This document shows, in pieces, positions 7,925-16,501 of a DNA stretch of 64,000 nucleotides (position 1 is the first letter of the stretch; each line of letters starts with the position of its first letter). The position numbers were made by a program, and so were the translations under genes. Origin of the DNA: Microvirga thermotolerans (GTDB lineage Bacteria > Pseudomonadota > Alphaproteobacteria > Rhizobiales > Beijerinckiaceae); contig NZ_CP045423.1 in assembly GCF_009363855.1 (NCBI RefSeq), positions 124,001-188,000 on the forward strand, read 5' to 3'. The notes under the pieces were generated by a model. It ran no database searches. It was not told the DNA's origin and was given only the letters and a program-made list of their open reading frames with translations.

Positions 7925-9268
7925 ATGAAATATCAATCGCAGAAGGTGGCCCTGCTCTATTTCTACGGAGCGCTCAGCCTGTTCCTGGCCCAGGTCGCGT
8001 TTGGCGTCCTGGCCGGAACCATCTACGTCCTGCCCAACACGCTCTCGACGCTGCTTCCCTTCAACATCGTCCGGATGGTCCACACCAACGCGCTGATCGT
8101 GTGGCTGCTGATCGGCTTCATGGGCGCGACGTACTATCTCGTCCCCGAGGAAGCGGAGACAGAGCTGTTCAGCCCGCTGATCGCCAAGGTGCAGTTCTGG
8201 CTGTTCCTGGGCGCGGCGGCGGTCGCCGTGGTCGGCTACCTGTTCAAGATCCACGAGGGCCGCGAATTCCTGGAGCAGCCCTTCGCGATCAAGGTCGGCA
8301 TCGTCGCCGTGTGCCTGATGTTCCTGTTCAATATCACGATGACGGTGCTGAAGGGGCGCAAGACCGTGGTCACGAACATCCTGCTCTTCGGCCTGTGGGG
8401 CGTGGCGATCTTCTTCCTCTTCGCCTTCTACAACCCCGCGAACCTCGCCGTGGACAAGATGTACTGGTGGTACATCGTCCATCTGTGGGTGGAGGGCGTG
8501 TGGGAGCTGATCATGGCCTCCGTCCTCGCCTTCCTGATGATCAAGCTCAACGGCATCGACCGCGAGGTGGTCGAGAAGTGGCTCTACGTGATCGTCGGCA
8601 TGGCGCTGTTCTCCGGCATCCTCGGCACCGGCCACCATTTCTACTGGATCGGCGCACCCGGCTACTGGCAGTGGATCGGCTCGCTGTTCTCGACCCTCGA
8701 GGTGGCGCCGTTCTTCACCATGATCGTGTTCACGGTGCAGATGACCTGGAAGGCCGGCCGCCGCCACCCCAACCGCGCCGCCCTGCTGTGGTCGGTCGGC
8801 TGCTCGGTGATGGCGTTCTTCGGCGCCGGCGTGTGGGGCTTCCTGCACACCCTCTCGTCGGTGAACTACTACACGCACGGCACGCAGGTGACGGCCGCGC
8901 ACGGGCACCTCGCCTTCTTCGGTGCCTACGTGATGCTCAACCTCGCCGTGATGGCCTATGCCATGCCGCAGCTCCGCGGCCGCGCGCCCTACAACCAGTG
9001 GCTCAGCATCGTGAGCTTCTGGATCATGTGCACGGCCATGTCCGTGATGACCTTCGCGCTCACCTTCGCGGGCGTCGTCCAGGTCCACCTGCAGCGCGTG
9101 CTCGGCCAGTCCTACATGGAGGTCCAGGAGCAGCTGGCGCTCTTCTACTGGATCCGCCTGGGCTCTGGCATCTTCGTGCTGATCTCCGCGCTGATGTTCG
9201 TCTACGCCGTGCTCCTTCCCGGCCGCGAGACGGCGCCGCGCCTGGCGCAGCTCCAGCCCGCCGAATGA
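7925..9268 (+). CDS. norB: Nitric oxide reductase catalytic subunit NorB
   Basis: A 447-residue heme-copper oxidase superfamily protein with ~12 transmembrane helices and the expected cNorB length. Recognisable landmarks are RMVHTNALIVWLLIGFMGA (low-spin heme His, helix II), YWWYIVHLWVEGVWELIMAS (FeB-site His and the conserved Glu pair), GTGHHFYWIG (FeB His pair) and THGTQVTAAHGHLAFFG (heme ligands, helix X). It reduces NO to N2O at the heme b3/FeB site using electrons from NorC. No quinol-oxidase N-terminal extension is present, so this is the cytochrome c-dependent type. It forms an operon with norC, norQ and norD. Confidence 0.97.
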   Translation: MKYQSQKVALLYFYGALSLFLAQVAFGVLAGTIYVLPNTLSTLLPFNIVRMVHTNALIVWLLIGFMGATYYLVPEEAETELFSPLIAKVQFWLFLGAAAVAVVGYLFKIHEGREFLEQPFAIKVGIVAVCLMFLFNITMTVLKGRKTVVTNILLFGLWGVAIFFLFAFYNPANLAVDKMYWWYIVHLWVEGVWELIMASVLAFLMIKLNGIDREVVEKWLYVIVGMALFSGILGTGHHFYWIGAPGYWQWIGSLFSTLEVAPFFTMIVFTVQMTWKAGRRHPNRAALLWSVGCSVMAFFGAGVWGFLHTLSSVNYYTHGTQVTAAHGHLAFFGAYVMLNLAVMAYAMPQLRGRAPYNQWLSIVSFWIMCTAMSVMTFALTFAGVVQVHLQRVLGQSYMEVQEQLALFYWIRLGSGIFVLISALMFVYAVLLPGRETAPRLAQLQPAE

Positions 9269-9275
9269 CCCCTCC

Positions 9276-9297
9276 GGGCGGCCCGCGCGGGCCGCCC
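9276..9297. terminator. 22-bp perfect hairpin between norB and norQ
   Basis: A perfect inverted repeat (arms GGGCGGCCCGC / GCGGGCCGCCC) starts 8 bases after the norB stop and has no T-tract. It could attenuate read-through or protect the norCB transcript end, giving more NorCB than NorQD. Function is inferred. Confidence 0.45.
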
Positions 9298-9333
9298 CGC
9301 ACATCCCGCTCGAATTCACGAAGGACATGCCCC

Positions 9334-10221
9334 ATGTTTCCCCATCCCTGCAGGCCGCTTTCCCCATCCCTGCCGCAGGCGACGGTCCGCGTCTTCCCGG
9401 AGGCGCCGCGGGCCGCTCCGTCGCTCCCCGAGGCCGCGAACGGCTCCGGCCTTCCCTACTACGTTCCCGCCGGGAACGAATGCGCCCTTTTCGAGCTCGC
9501 CTGGCGCAAGCGTCTGCCGCTCCTCCTCAAGGGCCCCACGGGCTGCGGGAAGACGCGGTTCGTGGCTCACATGGCGTCCCGGCTCGGCCTTCCCCTCCAT
9601 ACGGTGTCCTGCCACGACGACCTCACCGCCGCCGACCTGACCGGCCGCTACCTGCTCAAGGGCGGCGACACGGTCTGGACGGACGGGCCGCTCACCCGCG
9701 CGGTGCGCGAGGGCGGCATCTGCTATCTCGACGAGGTCGTGGAAGCCCGCAAGGACGTGACGGTCGTCCTGCATCCTCTCACCGACGACCGGCGCATCCT
9801 GCCCCTCGACCGTACGGGCGAGGAGTTGCAGGCGCCGGATTCCTTCATGCTCGTCGTGTCCTACAATCCCGGCTACCAGACGCTCCTCAAGTCCCTGAAG
9901 CCTTCCACGCGCCAGCGGTTCGTCGCCATCGAGTTCGACTTCCTGCCGATGGACCGGGAGGCCGCCGTGGTCGCCGCGGAGAGTGGCCTGCCGGAGGATC
10001 GCGTCCGTCCGCTCCTCCTCCTCGCCCGGCGCCTGCGCGCCCTGAAGGGGCAGGATCTCGAGGAAGGCGTCTCGACACGCCTCCTGGTCTACTGCGCCTC
10101 GCTCATCGCGGCCGGCGTCGCGCCCGAGGAGGCCGTCGCCGCGGCGCTCATCGAGCCCCTGACGGACGATGCCGACGTCAAGACGGGCCTGACCGAGATC
10201 GCCCGCGCGACCCTCGGCTGA
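9334..10221 (+). CDS. norQ: NO reductase activation AAA+ ATPase NorQ (MoxR family)
   Basis: A 295-residue MoxR-type AAA+ ATPase. Walker A GPTGCGKT is at about residues 67-74, Walker B ICYLDEVVEA at ~129-138, and sensor 1 VVSYNPGYQ at ~173-181. NorQ works with the VWA protein NorD to insert the non-heme iron (FeB) and activate NorB. The ATG is preceded by AAGGAC. The first ~40 residues are low-complexity (Pro/Ser/Ala) and include a 15-base direct repeat (see separate entry); the conserved region begins at about residue 38 (NGSGLPYYVPAG). norD starts 13 bp later. Confidence 0.93.
   Translation: MFPHPCRPLSPSLPQATVRVFPEAPRAAPSLPEAANGSGLPYYVPAGNECALFELAWRKRLPLLLKGPTGCGKTRFVAHMASRLGLPLHTVSCHDDLTAADLTGRYLLKGGDTVWTDGPLTRAVREGGICYLDEVVEARKDVTVVLHPLTDDRRILPLDRTGEELQAPDSFMLVVSYNPGYQTLLKSLKPSTRQRFVAIEFDFLPMDREAAVVAAESGLPEDRVRPLLLLARRLRALKGQDLEEGVSTRLLVYCASLIAAGVAPEEAVAAALIEPLTDDADVKTGLTEIARATLG
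9337..9373 (+). repeat. Two direct 15-bp repeats (22-bp period) just after the norQ start
   Basis: TTTCCCCATCCCTGC occurs at 9337-9351 and again at 9359-9373. The 22-bp period is not a multiple of three, so the duplication changed the frame and the N-terminal residues; this could explain the unusual MFPHP-type leader. Confidence 0.75.
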
Positions 10222-10234
10222 CCCGGAGGGCGCC

Positions 10235-12148
10235 ATGCTCGATTTCCTCGAACTGGAAGAGACGGTGGGCCAGCTCTGGCACCGTCTCGTGGGCCGCGCC
10301 GCGAGCTATCCGCGCCATCCCGCCGCGGCCGTGACCCTCGACGAGATGCGCGCGCCGCTCGCCGTGCTGTTTCGCGGCCTCGGCGGCGAGGCGGGCGTGC
10401 AGCTGGCGGGAGCCGCCGCGCGCGCCTCGTCCCACCGCCTGAACCTGCGCCAGCGGATCGGCCTCGCGGAGGAAAGGCTGGAGCAGCCGGGTCGCGACCC
10501 GGCGACTCTCTTCCTGCCGGCGCGGGTGGAGCTCTTCCCCGCCCGGGAGCTGAACCGCTCGCTCTACCTCTGGCTCGCCGCCTACTTCGCCCATGTGCCG
10601 ATGAGGGCGCAGGACGAGGCGGATCCCCTCCGCCGCGACCTTCTCGCCCTGAAGACGGCCAAGGAAACGACGGAGCGGGTTCTGAGGGCCTGCCCGGGCC
10701 TCGCCCCGGCCCATCGCGATCTGTGCCGCGCGCTCCTCGCGGCGCGTCCGAAACGCGCCCTGCCCGCGGCGGAGGAGCGGGTCGAGCGGATCGTCCTCTC
10801 CCTCCTCGGAGACGAGGGCGCCGCGCCGCCTGCCGGCTGGGAGAAGGCCGTCGCGGCGGAAGATCCCGCGTGGCGGGCGGGCGCGGCCTACCAGCCGTTT
10901 CTTCCCGTGCCTCTGTGGGGCGATGTCTGGATCCGGGCGGCGACGCCGCCGGGACAGGACGGCGACGAGCCCGCGGAGCCGGGCTCACTCGCCGCATCCG
11001 ACGGGCGCAGGCGCTTCGCCGCGCGCCGGGAGGCGGACCGGACCCGGCGCTCGGATCCCTTCATCCTGAACCGTTTCGAGAAGATCCTCGCCATGGCGGA
11101 GATGGTGAACGTGAGCCGCCCCTCCGACGACGACGAGGACGAGAACGCCCGGAAGGCGGCGGACGAGGCCGACGAGATCCCTCTCGCGAAGCATCACGGA
11201 AAGCCGGCGACCCGACTCCGCTTCGATCTCGACCTGCCGCCGGAGGCGATCTCCACCGCGCCCGCGGCGGATGGGATCGCCTATCCGGAGTGGGACTACA
11301 CGCGCAGGGCCTATCTCCCCGACCATTGCCGCGTGTTCGCGGCGCCGGCCGCGGAGCAGGGGGAAGACTGGGAGCCCGACGCGGCGGCGCAGCGGCGCAT
11401 CCGCCGCGTGCGCCGGCAGTTCGAGGCGCTCCGGCCCAGGCACGAGACGCTCCGCGCCCAGGCGGACGGCGACGAGATCGACGTGGACGCGCTCGTGCGC
11501 GCCCGCAGCGACCTGCGCTCCGGCGGCACCGGCTCGGACAGGGTTCACCTCGCCAGCCGCCGCCAGGCCCGCGACCTCGCCGTCGCCATCCTCGTGGACG
11601 TGTCGCTGTCCACGGACGCATGGGTGGACGACCGGCGCGTGCTCGACGTGGAAAAGGAAGCGCTCCTGGTGCTGGCGCACGGGCTCGAGGCCTGCGGCGA
11701 CCCGCACGCGATCATGACCTTCACCTCCCGCCGCCACTCCTGGGTGAGGATCGAGACCGTGAAGGACTTCGACGCGCCCCTCGACGGGTCCGCCGTGCGG
11801 CGCATCTCGGCCCTGAAGCCGGGGTACTACACCCGCATCGGAGCGGGGATCCGCCATGCCGCCGCGAAGCTCGCCGAGCGCCCGAACCGCCAGCGGCTCC
11901 TCCTCGTCCTCACGGACGGCAAGCCCAACGACATCGATCATTACGAGGGCCGCTTCGGCATCGAGGACACCCGCCGCGCCGTGATGGAGGCGCGCCGCGC
12001 AGGCGTGACGGTCTTCGGCGTGACGGTGGACGGGAACGCGCAGTCCTACTTTCCGACCCTGTTCGGCCGCGGCGGCTATGCCATCGTCGGCCGGATCGCG
12101 AGCCTTCCCGCCGCTCTTCCCGCGATCTACAGGCACCTCGTCGGCTAG
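10235..12148 (+). CDS. norD: NO reductase activation protein NorD (VWA domain)
   Basis: A 637-residue cytosolic protein with a C-terminal von Willebrand A domain from about residue 445. The MIDAS motif DVSLST is at ~455-460, with VLTDGKPND (~570) completing the site. The N-terminal ~400 residues are helical and charged, with an acidic patch DDDEDEN. With NorQ it forms the chaperone pair needed for active NO reductase. The length is typical of NorD. The TAG stop lies inside the first bases of a dispersed repeat element, so the exact C-terminal end may have been set by that insertion. Confidence 0.94.
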   Translation: MLDFLELEETVGQLWHRLVGRAASYPRHPAAAVTLDEMRAPLAVLFRGLGGEAGVQLAGAAARASSHRLNLRQRIGLAEERLEQPGRDPATLFLPARVELFPARELNRSLYLWLAAYFAHVPMRAQDEADPLRRDLLALKTAKETTERVLRACPGLAPAHRDLCRALLAARPKRALPAAEERVERIVLSLLGDEGAAPPAGWEKAVAAEDPAWRAGAAYQPFLPVPLWGDVWIRAATPPGQDGDEPAEPGSLAASDGRRRFAARREADRTRRSDPFILNRFEKILAMAEMVNVSRPSDDDEDENARKAADEADEIPLAKHHGKPATRLRFDLDLPPEAISTAPAADGIAYPEWDYTRRAYLPDHCRVFAAPAAEQGEDWEPDAAAQRRIRRVRRQFEALRPRHETLRAQADGDEIDVDALVRARSDLRSGGTGSDRVHLASRRQARDLAVAILVDVSLSTDAWVDDRRVLDVEKEALLVLAHGLEACGDPHAIMTFTSRRHSWVRIETVKDFDAPLDGSAVRRISALKPGYYTRIGAGIRHAAAKLAERPNRQRLLLVLTDGKPNDIDHYEGRFGIEDTRRAVMEARRAGVTVFGVTVDGNAQSYFPTLFGRGGYAIVGRIASLPAALPAIYRHLVG

Positions 12149-12250
12149 AGCATCGGACGAGAATTCGAACTCACGTTCGATGCTCCAAGTTTCTGATCTG
12201 GAGCATCTTTTCGCGCAAGACCGGTTCCCACTTTTGCGCTCGATGCTTTA
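12146..12250. repeat. ~100-bp dispersed intergenic repeat, copy 1
   Basis: The element starts with TAGAGC (supplying the norD stop) and ends near GCGCTCGATGC. It holds GAGCATCG / CGATGCTC inverted segments and the string CCGGTTCCCACTTTTGCGC. A second copy in opposite orientation lies at 49531-49632, also providing a TAG stop. Elements with this string are widespread between genes in Hyphomicrobiales (recalled from general knowledge). Besides it, the 188-bp norD-hemN gap shows nothing clear. Confidence 0.8.
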
Positions 12251-12336
12251 GCGTCCTCCCCCTGCGGAGCGCGCCGGGAGCCGCTCGGCGACGGACGAGC
12301 GGCTCACCTTTGCGCCGGCGGACGATCCGCAGCGTC

Positions 12337-13689
12337 TCAGATTGCGCGGCTGTGCGTTCTAGCGGAAGCGCCGAGATAGGCGTCGAAGGCCGAGGCGACG
12401 CTGCGCACGAGGAACCGCATGTCGTCGTTCACCGACACGACCGGGCCGTCGAGGCGCACGATGCCGTCCCGCGCGAGATCCTGCAGGCGGGGAACCGAGC
12501 GCAGCACCGCTCCGGCGTCTGCGCCGTGACGCCCGCAGACCTTCGCCACGTCGACCCTGAAGTCGCACATCACGCGCTCGATCAGGTCCGCCCGCAGGCG
12601 GTCGTCGGCGGTCAGCGCATAGCCTTTGGCGGTCGCGAGCTCGCCCCGCCCGATGCGCTCCGCATAGCGTCCCAGGACGATCTCGTTCTGCACGTAGCCC
12701 TGTGCGAGGCGTCCGATGGAGGACGCCCCGAAGCCGATGAGAACGTCGCTCGGGTCGGTGGTGTAGCCCTGGAAGTTGCGATGCAGCGCGCCGTCCGCCT
12801 GCGCCTTGGTCATCGAATCCTCCGGCAGGGCGTAATGGTCGAGCCCGATGCGGCGATAGCCCGCCTCCGTCAGCGCCTGGGCGATCGCCTCGGCCTGCGC
12901 GTAGCGGGCCGCGCCGTCCGGCAGGGCGGCCTCGTCGATCTTGCGCTGATGCTTCTTGAAGGACGGCACATGCGCGTAGCCGAACACCGAGAACCTTTCG
13001 GGACGGAGCGCGACGCTCCGCCGGACCGTGTCGACGCACGAATCGACGCTCTGGTGCGGGAGGCCGTAGATCAGATCGAAGTTGATGCCGCGCACGCCGA
13101 CATCCCGCAGCCCGTCCACCGCCCGCGCGGTCTGCTCGAAGCTCTGGATCCGGTTGATCGCGCGCTGGACGACGGGATCGAAGCTCTGGACTCCGAGGCT
13201 CGCGCGGGTCACGCCCGCTGCGCCGAGCGCGCCCGTCATGGCGCGGGTGAGCGTGCGCGGATCGATCTCCACCGCGATCTCCGCCGCTCCGTCGAGATCG
13301 AAGCGCCCGCGCAGGAGTGCGACGAGGCCGAGAAGCTCGCTCGGCTCCATGATGGTGGGCGTGCCGCCCCCGAAATGGACGTGGCGCACCGGAAGGCGCG
13401 CCGGGATGCGCTCCGCCACGAGGTCGATCTCGCGGCGGAGCACGGCGACGTAGTCGACGATCGGGTCGTCGCGCCGCGTGATGGTGGTGTGGCAGCCGCA
13501 GTACCAGCACATGGAGCGGCAGAAGGGCACGTGCAGATAGAGCGAGGCGCTCGTCTCGCCGTCGAGCGACGCGAGCCAGTCCGCATAGGCGTCGGGCCCG
13601 ATGGCGTCGGAGAAATGCGGCGCGGTGGGATAGCTGGTGTAGCGGGGCAGGCGCTCCTCGCCGTAGCGCGCCCTCAGATCGTCCTTCAT
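12337..13689 (-). CDS. hemN: Oxygen-independent coproporphyrinogen III oxidase HemN
   Basis: A 450-residue radical SAM enzyme converting coproporphyrinogen III to protoporphyrinogen IX without oxygen. The cluster motif CRSMCWYC lies at about residues 56-63, in YLHVPFCRSMCWYCGC; the N-terminal RYTSYPTAPHF and GGGTPTIM motifs are diagnostic of true HemN. The length matches the family. Start MKDDLRARYG is preferred over an ATG-less upstream extension that lacks family similarity. It is divergent from nirK across a 319-bp region with three FNR-type boxes, so it is expected to be induced at low oxygen to supply heme for cytochromes such as NorCB. Confidence 0.94.
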   Translation of the reverse strand: MKDDLRARYGEERLPRYTSYPTAPHFSDAIGPDAYADWLASLDGETSASLYLHVPFCRSMCWYCGCHTTITRRDDPIVDYVAVLRREIDLVAERIPARLPVRHVHFGGGTPTIMEPSELLGLVALLRGRFDLDGAAEIAVEIDPRTLTRAMTGALGAAGVTRASLGVQSFDPVVQRAINRIQSFEQTARAVDGLRDVGVRGINFDLIYGLPHQSVDSCVDTVRRSVALRPERFSVFGYAHVPSFKKHQRKIDEAALPDGAARYAQAEAIAQALTEAGYRRIGLDHYALPEDSMTKAQADGALHRNFQGYTTDPSDVLIGFGASSIGRLAQGYVQNEIVLGRYAERIGRGELATAKGYALTADDRLRADLIERVMCDFRVDVAKVCGRHGADAGAVLRSVPRLQDLARDGIVRLDGPVVSVNDDMRFLVRSVASAFDAYLGASARTHSRAI

Positions 13690-13777
13690 GTCAAATCTCT
13701 CAGCTGCGGCGCAGAGCGGATGGTCCGGCGCGCCGGTCGAAACCACCCGTCTCTAGGGAGGATCGGGCGGTGCGTCT

Positions 13778-13791
13778 TTGACCTCGCTCAA
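13778..13791. promoter_or_regulatory. FNR-type box near hemN (TTGACCTCGCTCAA)
   Basis: TTGAC-CTCG-CTCAA fits TTG-N8-CAA and lies 89 bp upstream of the hemN start, in a position suited to activation. Confidence 0.6.
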
Positions 13792-13826
13792 AGAGGTCGA
13801 CGCCGCCCCGCGCGATGGAGCGCCAA

Positions 13827-13840
13827 TTGATTCAAATCAA
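13827..13840. promoter_or_regulatory. Perfect consensus FNR/FixK box (TTGATTCAAATCAA)
   Basis: An exact TTGAT-N4-ATCAA site in the middle of the 319-bp gene-free region 13690-14008 between hemN and nirK. That region holds three boxes and is locally AT-rich; no other element was seen. This central site could serve either direction. Confidence 0.82.
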
Positions 13841-13907
13841 TTTCTTTGCACCAATCGTCGTGAACTCCCGATTTCTTTCGAGAGGTCTTGCGAATTCTCG
13901 TTCTTAT

Positions 13908-13921
13908 TTGCAACAGCTCAA
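13908..13921. promoter_or_regulatory. FNR/NnrR-type box near nirK (TTGCAACAGCTCAA)
   Basis: TTGCA-ACAG-CTCAA fits TTG-N8-CAA and lies 87 bp before the nirK start, the same distance as the first box from hemN. Confidence 0.55.
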
Positions 13922-14008
13922 ACACCGGCGGGTCCTGCAGGCGTACAAAGGCGTCATCCGATGACGGACGAAGACGTTCCGCCAGGCGGTCTCACAAAGG
14001 AGACGACG

Positions 14009-15130
14009 ATGAGGACTCTGAAGATCTTGGGATGCCGGCCGCTTCTTGCCACCGCCGCCGTGCTGGCGCTCGGCACGGCCGCCCTGCTCTCCGAGCCGCT
14101 GCCTGCCCAGGCCCTCGACAAGGTTGCCGCCGCGACCGCGACGGACATGCTCCACAAGCATGGCCCGGTCGCGGGAACCCCGGAGGCGCCGGTGAACGTG
14201 GTGCGCGATCCGACCGATCTTCCCGGCCCCATCGCCCCGCGCAGCCCGCAGCGCATCAAGGTCAACCTGGAGACCACCGAAGTCACCGGTCAGCTGGCGG
14301 ACGGCACCACCTATCGCTACTGGACCTTCAACAACAAGGTTCCCGGCCCCTTCATCCGCGTGCGGGTCGGCGACACCGTCGAAGTCAACCTGAAAAACCA
14401 TGACGACAGCGTCATGATGCACAACGTGGACTTCCACGCGGTCACCGGCCCCGGCGGCGGCGCGAAGGCCACGGAGGCTGCTCCCGGCGAGAGCCGCGGC
14501 TTCTCCTTCAAGGCGCTGAATCCCGGCCTCTACGTGTATCACTGCGCCACCCCGATGGTGGCCCAGCACATCGCCAACGGCATGTACGGCCTGATCCTGG
14601 TCGAGCCCGAGGAGGGGCTGCCGAAGGTCGACCGCGAGTTCTACGTGATGCAGGGCGAGATCTACACCGAGCAGCCCTTCGGCACCAAGGGCCACGCCGA
14701 GGAGAGCTACGAGAAGCTCGTCGGCGAGCGTCCCGAATACTTCGTCTTCAACGGCACCACGGAGGCCCTGAAGAAGAACCCCCTGACGGCGAAGGTCGGC
14801 GAGACGGTGCGCGTCTTCTTCGGCGTGGGCGGGCCCAACTACACCTCGTCCTTCCACGTGATCGGCGAGATTTTCGACAAGGCCTATCCCATGGCTTCCC
14901 TCACCTCCTCGCCCCTGAAGGACGTGCAGACCATCACGACTCCTCCCGGCGGCGCGAGCATGGTGGAGTTCAAGCTGGAGGTTCCCGGAAACTACATTCT
15001 CGTCGACCATGCCCTGAGCCGGGTCGAGCGCGGGCTCGCCGGAATCCTGAAGGTGGACGGTCCCGAGAACGAGACGGTCTTCAAGGATTTCAATCCTCAG
15101 AGGTCGGCCCAGTCGACCGGCGGCCACTGA
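14009..15130 (+). CDS. nirK: Copper-containing nitrite reductase NirK
   Basis: A 373-residue periplasmic two-cupredoxin-domain enzyme reducing nitrite to NO. It has a signal peptide with a hydrophobic core at ~8-28 ending ALA-type before DKVAAAT. Visible ligands are HNVDFHAVTG (type 1 and type 2 His plus catalytic Asp), YHCATPMVAQHIANGM at ~176-191 (type 1 Cys, His and Met; type 2 His) and SFHVIGEIFD in domain 2. The YHCATP...HIANGMYGLILVEP form resembles class II (AniA/Hyphomicrobium-like) rather than Alcaligenes-type class I enzymes. Start: ATG with AAAGGAGACG upstream. A strong hairpin follows the gene, so it is probably monocistronic. Confidence 0.96.
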   Translation: MRTLKILGCRPLLATAAVLALGTAALLSEPLPAQALDKVAAATATDMLHKHGPVAGTPEAPVNVVRDPTDLPGPIAPRSPQRIKVNLETTEVTGQLADGTTYRYWTFNNKVPGPFIRVRVGDTVEVNLKNHDDSVMMHNVDFHAVTGPGGGAKATEAAPGESRGFSFKALNPGLYVYHCATPMVAQHIANGMYGLILVEPEEGLPKVDREFYVMQGEIYTEQPFGTKGHAEESYEKLVGERPEYFVFNGTTEALKKNPLTAKVGETVRVFFGVGGPNYTSSFHVIGEIFDKAYPMASLTSSPLKDVQTITTPPGGASMVEFKLEVPGNYILVDHALSRVERGLAGILKVDGPENETVFKDFNPQRSAQSTGGH

Positions 15131-15152
15131 TGGACGTCGCCGCGACGACGAT

Positions 15153-15178
15153 GGCCCGGGCCGCGCGCCCGGGCCTTT
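15153..15178 (+). terminator. Rho-independent terminator after nirK
   Basis: Nine-base perfect stem (GGCCCGGGC / GCCCGGGCC) with a 5-base loop followed by TTT, 22 bases past the nirK stop. Confidence 0.75.
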
Positions 15179-15239
15179 CGGCATGTCGGGCCCTCCCGCG
15201 CGGGCGGTCCTTCGGCGGACGATTTTTCGGAAGGAGTGC

Positions 15240-15953
15240 ATGACCATGTCCGGTCTCGACCGTTCCCTGATCGCCGCCCTGCCCCCGTTCGCGGGCGCGG
15301 GGCCCGCCCAGCTCGACGCGGTCCTCGACGAGGCGCGGTCCGTCTACCGCGCCAGGGGCAGCAGCCTGTACGAGCAGGACAAGCCGGCGGATTCGTTCTT
15401 CGTGCTCCTGCACGGCCGCCTTCGGGTGACCCGGCTCACGCCGGACGGACGCCAGGTGGTGGTGCGCTTCGCGGGGCCCGGCGAACTGGTCGGCGTCGCA
15501 GTCGCCCTCGGGCGAGACACCTACCCGGCGACCGCGGCGGCGGCGGTCGACAGCGTCGCCCTCGCCTGGCCGTCGGCGCGGTGGCCGCAGATGCTCGGCC
15601 TCCTTCCCGCCCTCGCCGGGGCCGCGCTTCAGGCCGCGGGCGCGCGCCTGCACGATGCCCACAGCCGGATCGTGGAGCTTTCCACCGAGCAGGTCGAGCG
15701 GCGGGTCGCGAACGCCCTCGTCCGCCTGAGCGAGACCACGGGACGCCGCGTGGAGCAGGGCATCCTGATCGACTTCCCCATCTCCCGCCAGGACGTGGCC
15801 GAGGCGACGGGCACGACGCTGCACAACGTGAGCCGGATCCTCAGCGCCTGGGAGGAGCGCGGCTGGGTGAAGGGCGGCCGGCAGAGAATCGTGATCTGCG
15901 AGCCGCACAGGCTCATGTCGCTCGGAGAGGGATATCCGGCGAACCGGGGCTGA
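15240..15953 (+). CDS. nnrR: Crp/Fnr-family regulator, NnrR/DNR-like
   Basis: A 237-residue regulator with an N-terminal cyclic-nucleotide-binding-like beta roll (residues ~10-125), a dimer helix and a C-terminal winged helix-turn-helix (~155-215). The recognition helix sits in SRQDVAEATGTTLHNVSRIL at ~181-200. It lacks the N-terminal Cys cluster of oxygen-sensing FNR, so an NO-responsive NnrR/DNR role fits better, and its place after nirK supports this. It is the obvious candidate to bind the TTG-N8-CAA sites in this window. The ATG has AAGGAG immediately upstream. Subfamily naming is by context. Confidence 0.82.
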   Translation: MTMSGLDRSLIAALPPFAGAGPAQLDAVLDEARSVYRARGSSLYEQDKPADSFFVLLHGRLRVTRLTPDGRQVVVRFAGPGELVGVAVALGRDTYPATAAAAVDSVALAWPSARWPQMLGLLPALAGAALQAAGARLHDAHSRIVELSTEQVERRVANALVRLSETTGRRVEQGILIDFPISRQDVAEATGTTLHNVSRILSAWEERGWVKGGRQRIVICEPHRLMSLGEGYPANRG

Positions 15954-15997
15954 GGACCCCTTTGCGCCGCGACGATGACTTGCGAGGAGGGCGTGCG

Positions 15998-16390
15998 ATG
16001 AAGCTCGTTTCCCCTGATCCGGAACCGGGCAAGGCGGCCCGGTCCGATCCGTCGCCGCTCCTGGCCCGCGTCCGCGCGGTCCTGGAGACGCTCGACCTGG
16101 ACTGCCGCTGCCGCGACAAGCTCGGCGCGGCGCTGGAGCGCTTCGAGATCCTCGAGGCGCGGCGGCAGCTGCGGGGCCTCATCCTGGACGCGCGGCACCA
16201 GGCGGAGCGCATCGCGGCCCTGCTCGAACTCGTCGGCGAGCTCGACACGTTGACGGCGGAGGAGACCGACCTGAGCGTCTTTGCGGAAATTGCGCGCCTG
16301 TTCGAGGACATCAGGGATGCAGCGGCGAGGGGCGCCGCGGACATGATCACCGCCGAGGCCCTGGATCCCGGGGCACGGAAAAGCGCCTGA
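15998..16390 (+). CDS. Uncharacterised helical protein
   Basis: A 130-residue protein with no signal peptide or membrane segment. It is strongly helical, with Leu/Ala/Glu-rich stretches (LGAALERFEILEARRQLRGL; ALLELVGELDTLTAEE) and a CRCRDK motif at about 36-41. A clear GAGGAGG ribosome binding site precedes the ATG. It lies 44 bp after the nnrR-type gene on the same strand and may be cotranscribed. I do not recognise a family. Confidence 0.6.
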   Translation: MKLVSPDPEPGKAARSDPSPLLARVRAVLETLDLDCRCRDKLGAALERFEILEARRQLRGLILDARHQAERIAALLELVGELDTLTAEETDLSVFAEIARLFEDIRDAAARGAADMITAEALDPGARKSA

Positions 16391-16501
16391 CGGTCCGCAG
16401 GTTGCGGCCGCGTTTCGAAAGGCTGCAGCCTGCGGAACCTGCTCCGGCCTGGATCATTGAACCCTGCATTCAGGCGCCAGCGATCCGACGGAGAACCGAT
16501 C

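Noticed and set aside
10723..13830. A 1,035-codon plus-strand open frame
   Set aside because: It is out of frame with norD and antisense to hemN, both of which have clear family motifs; the product is Arg/Pro-rich.
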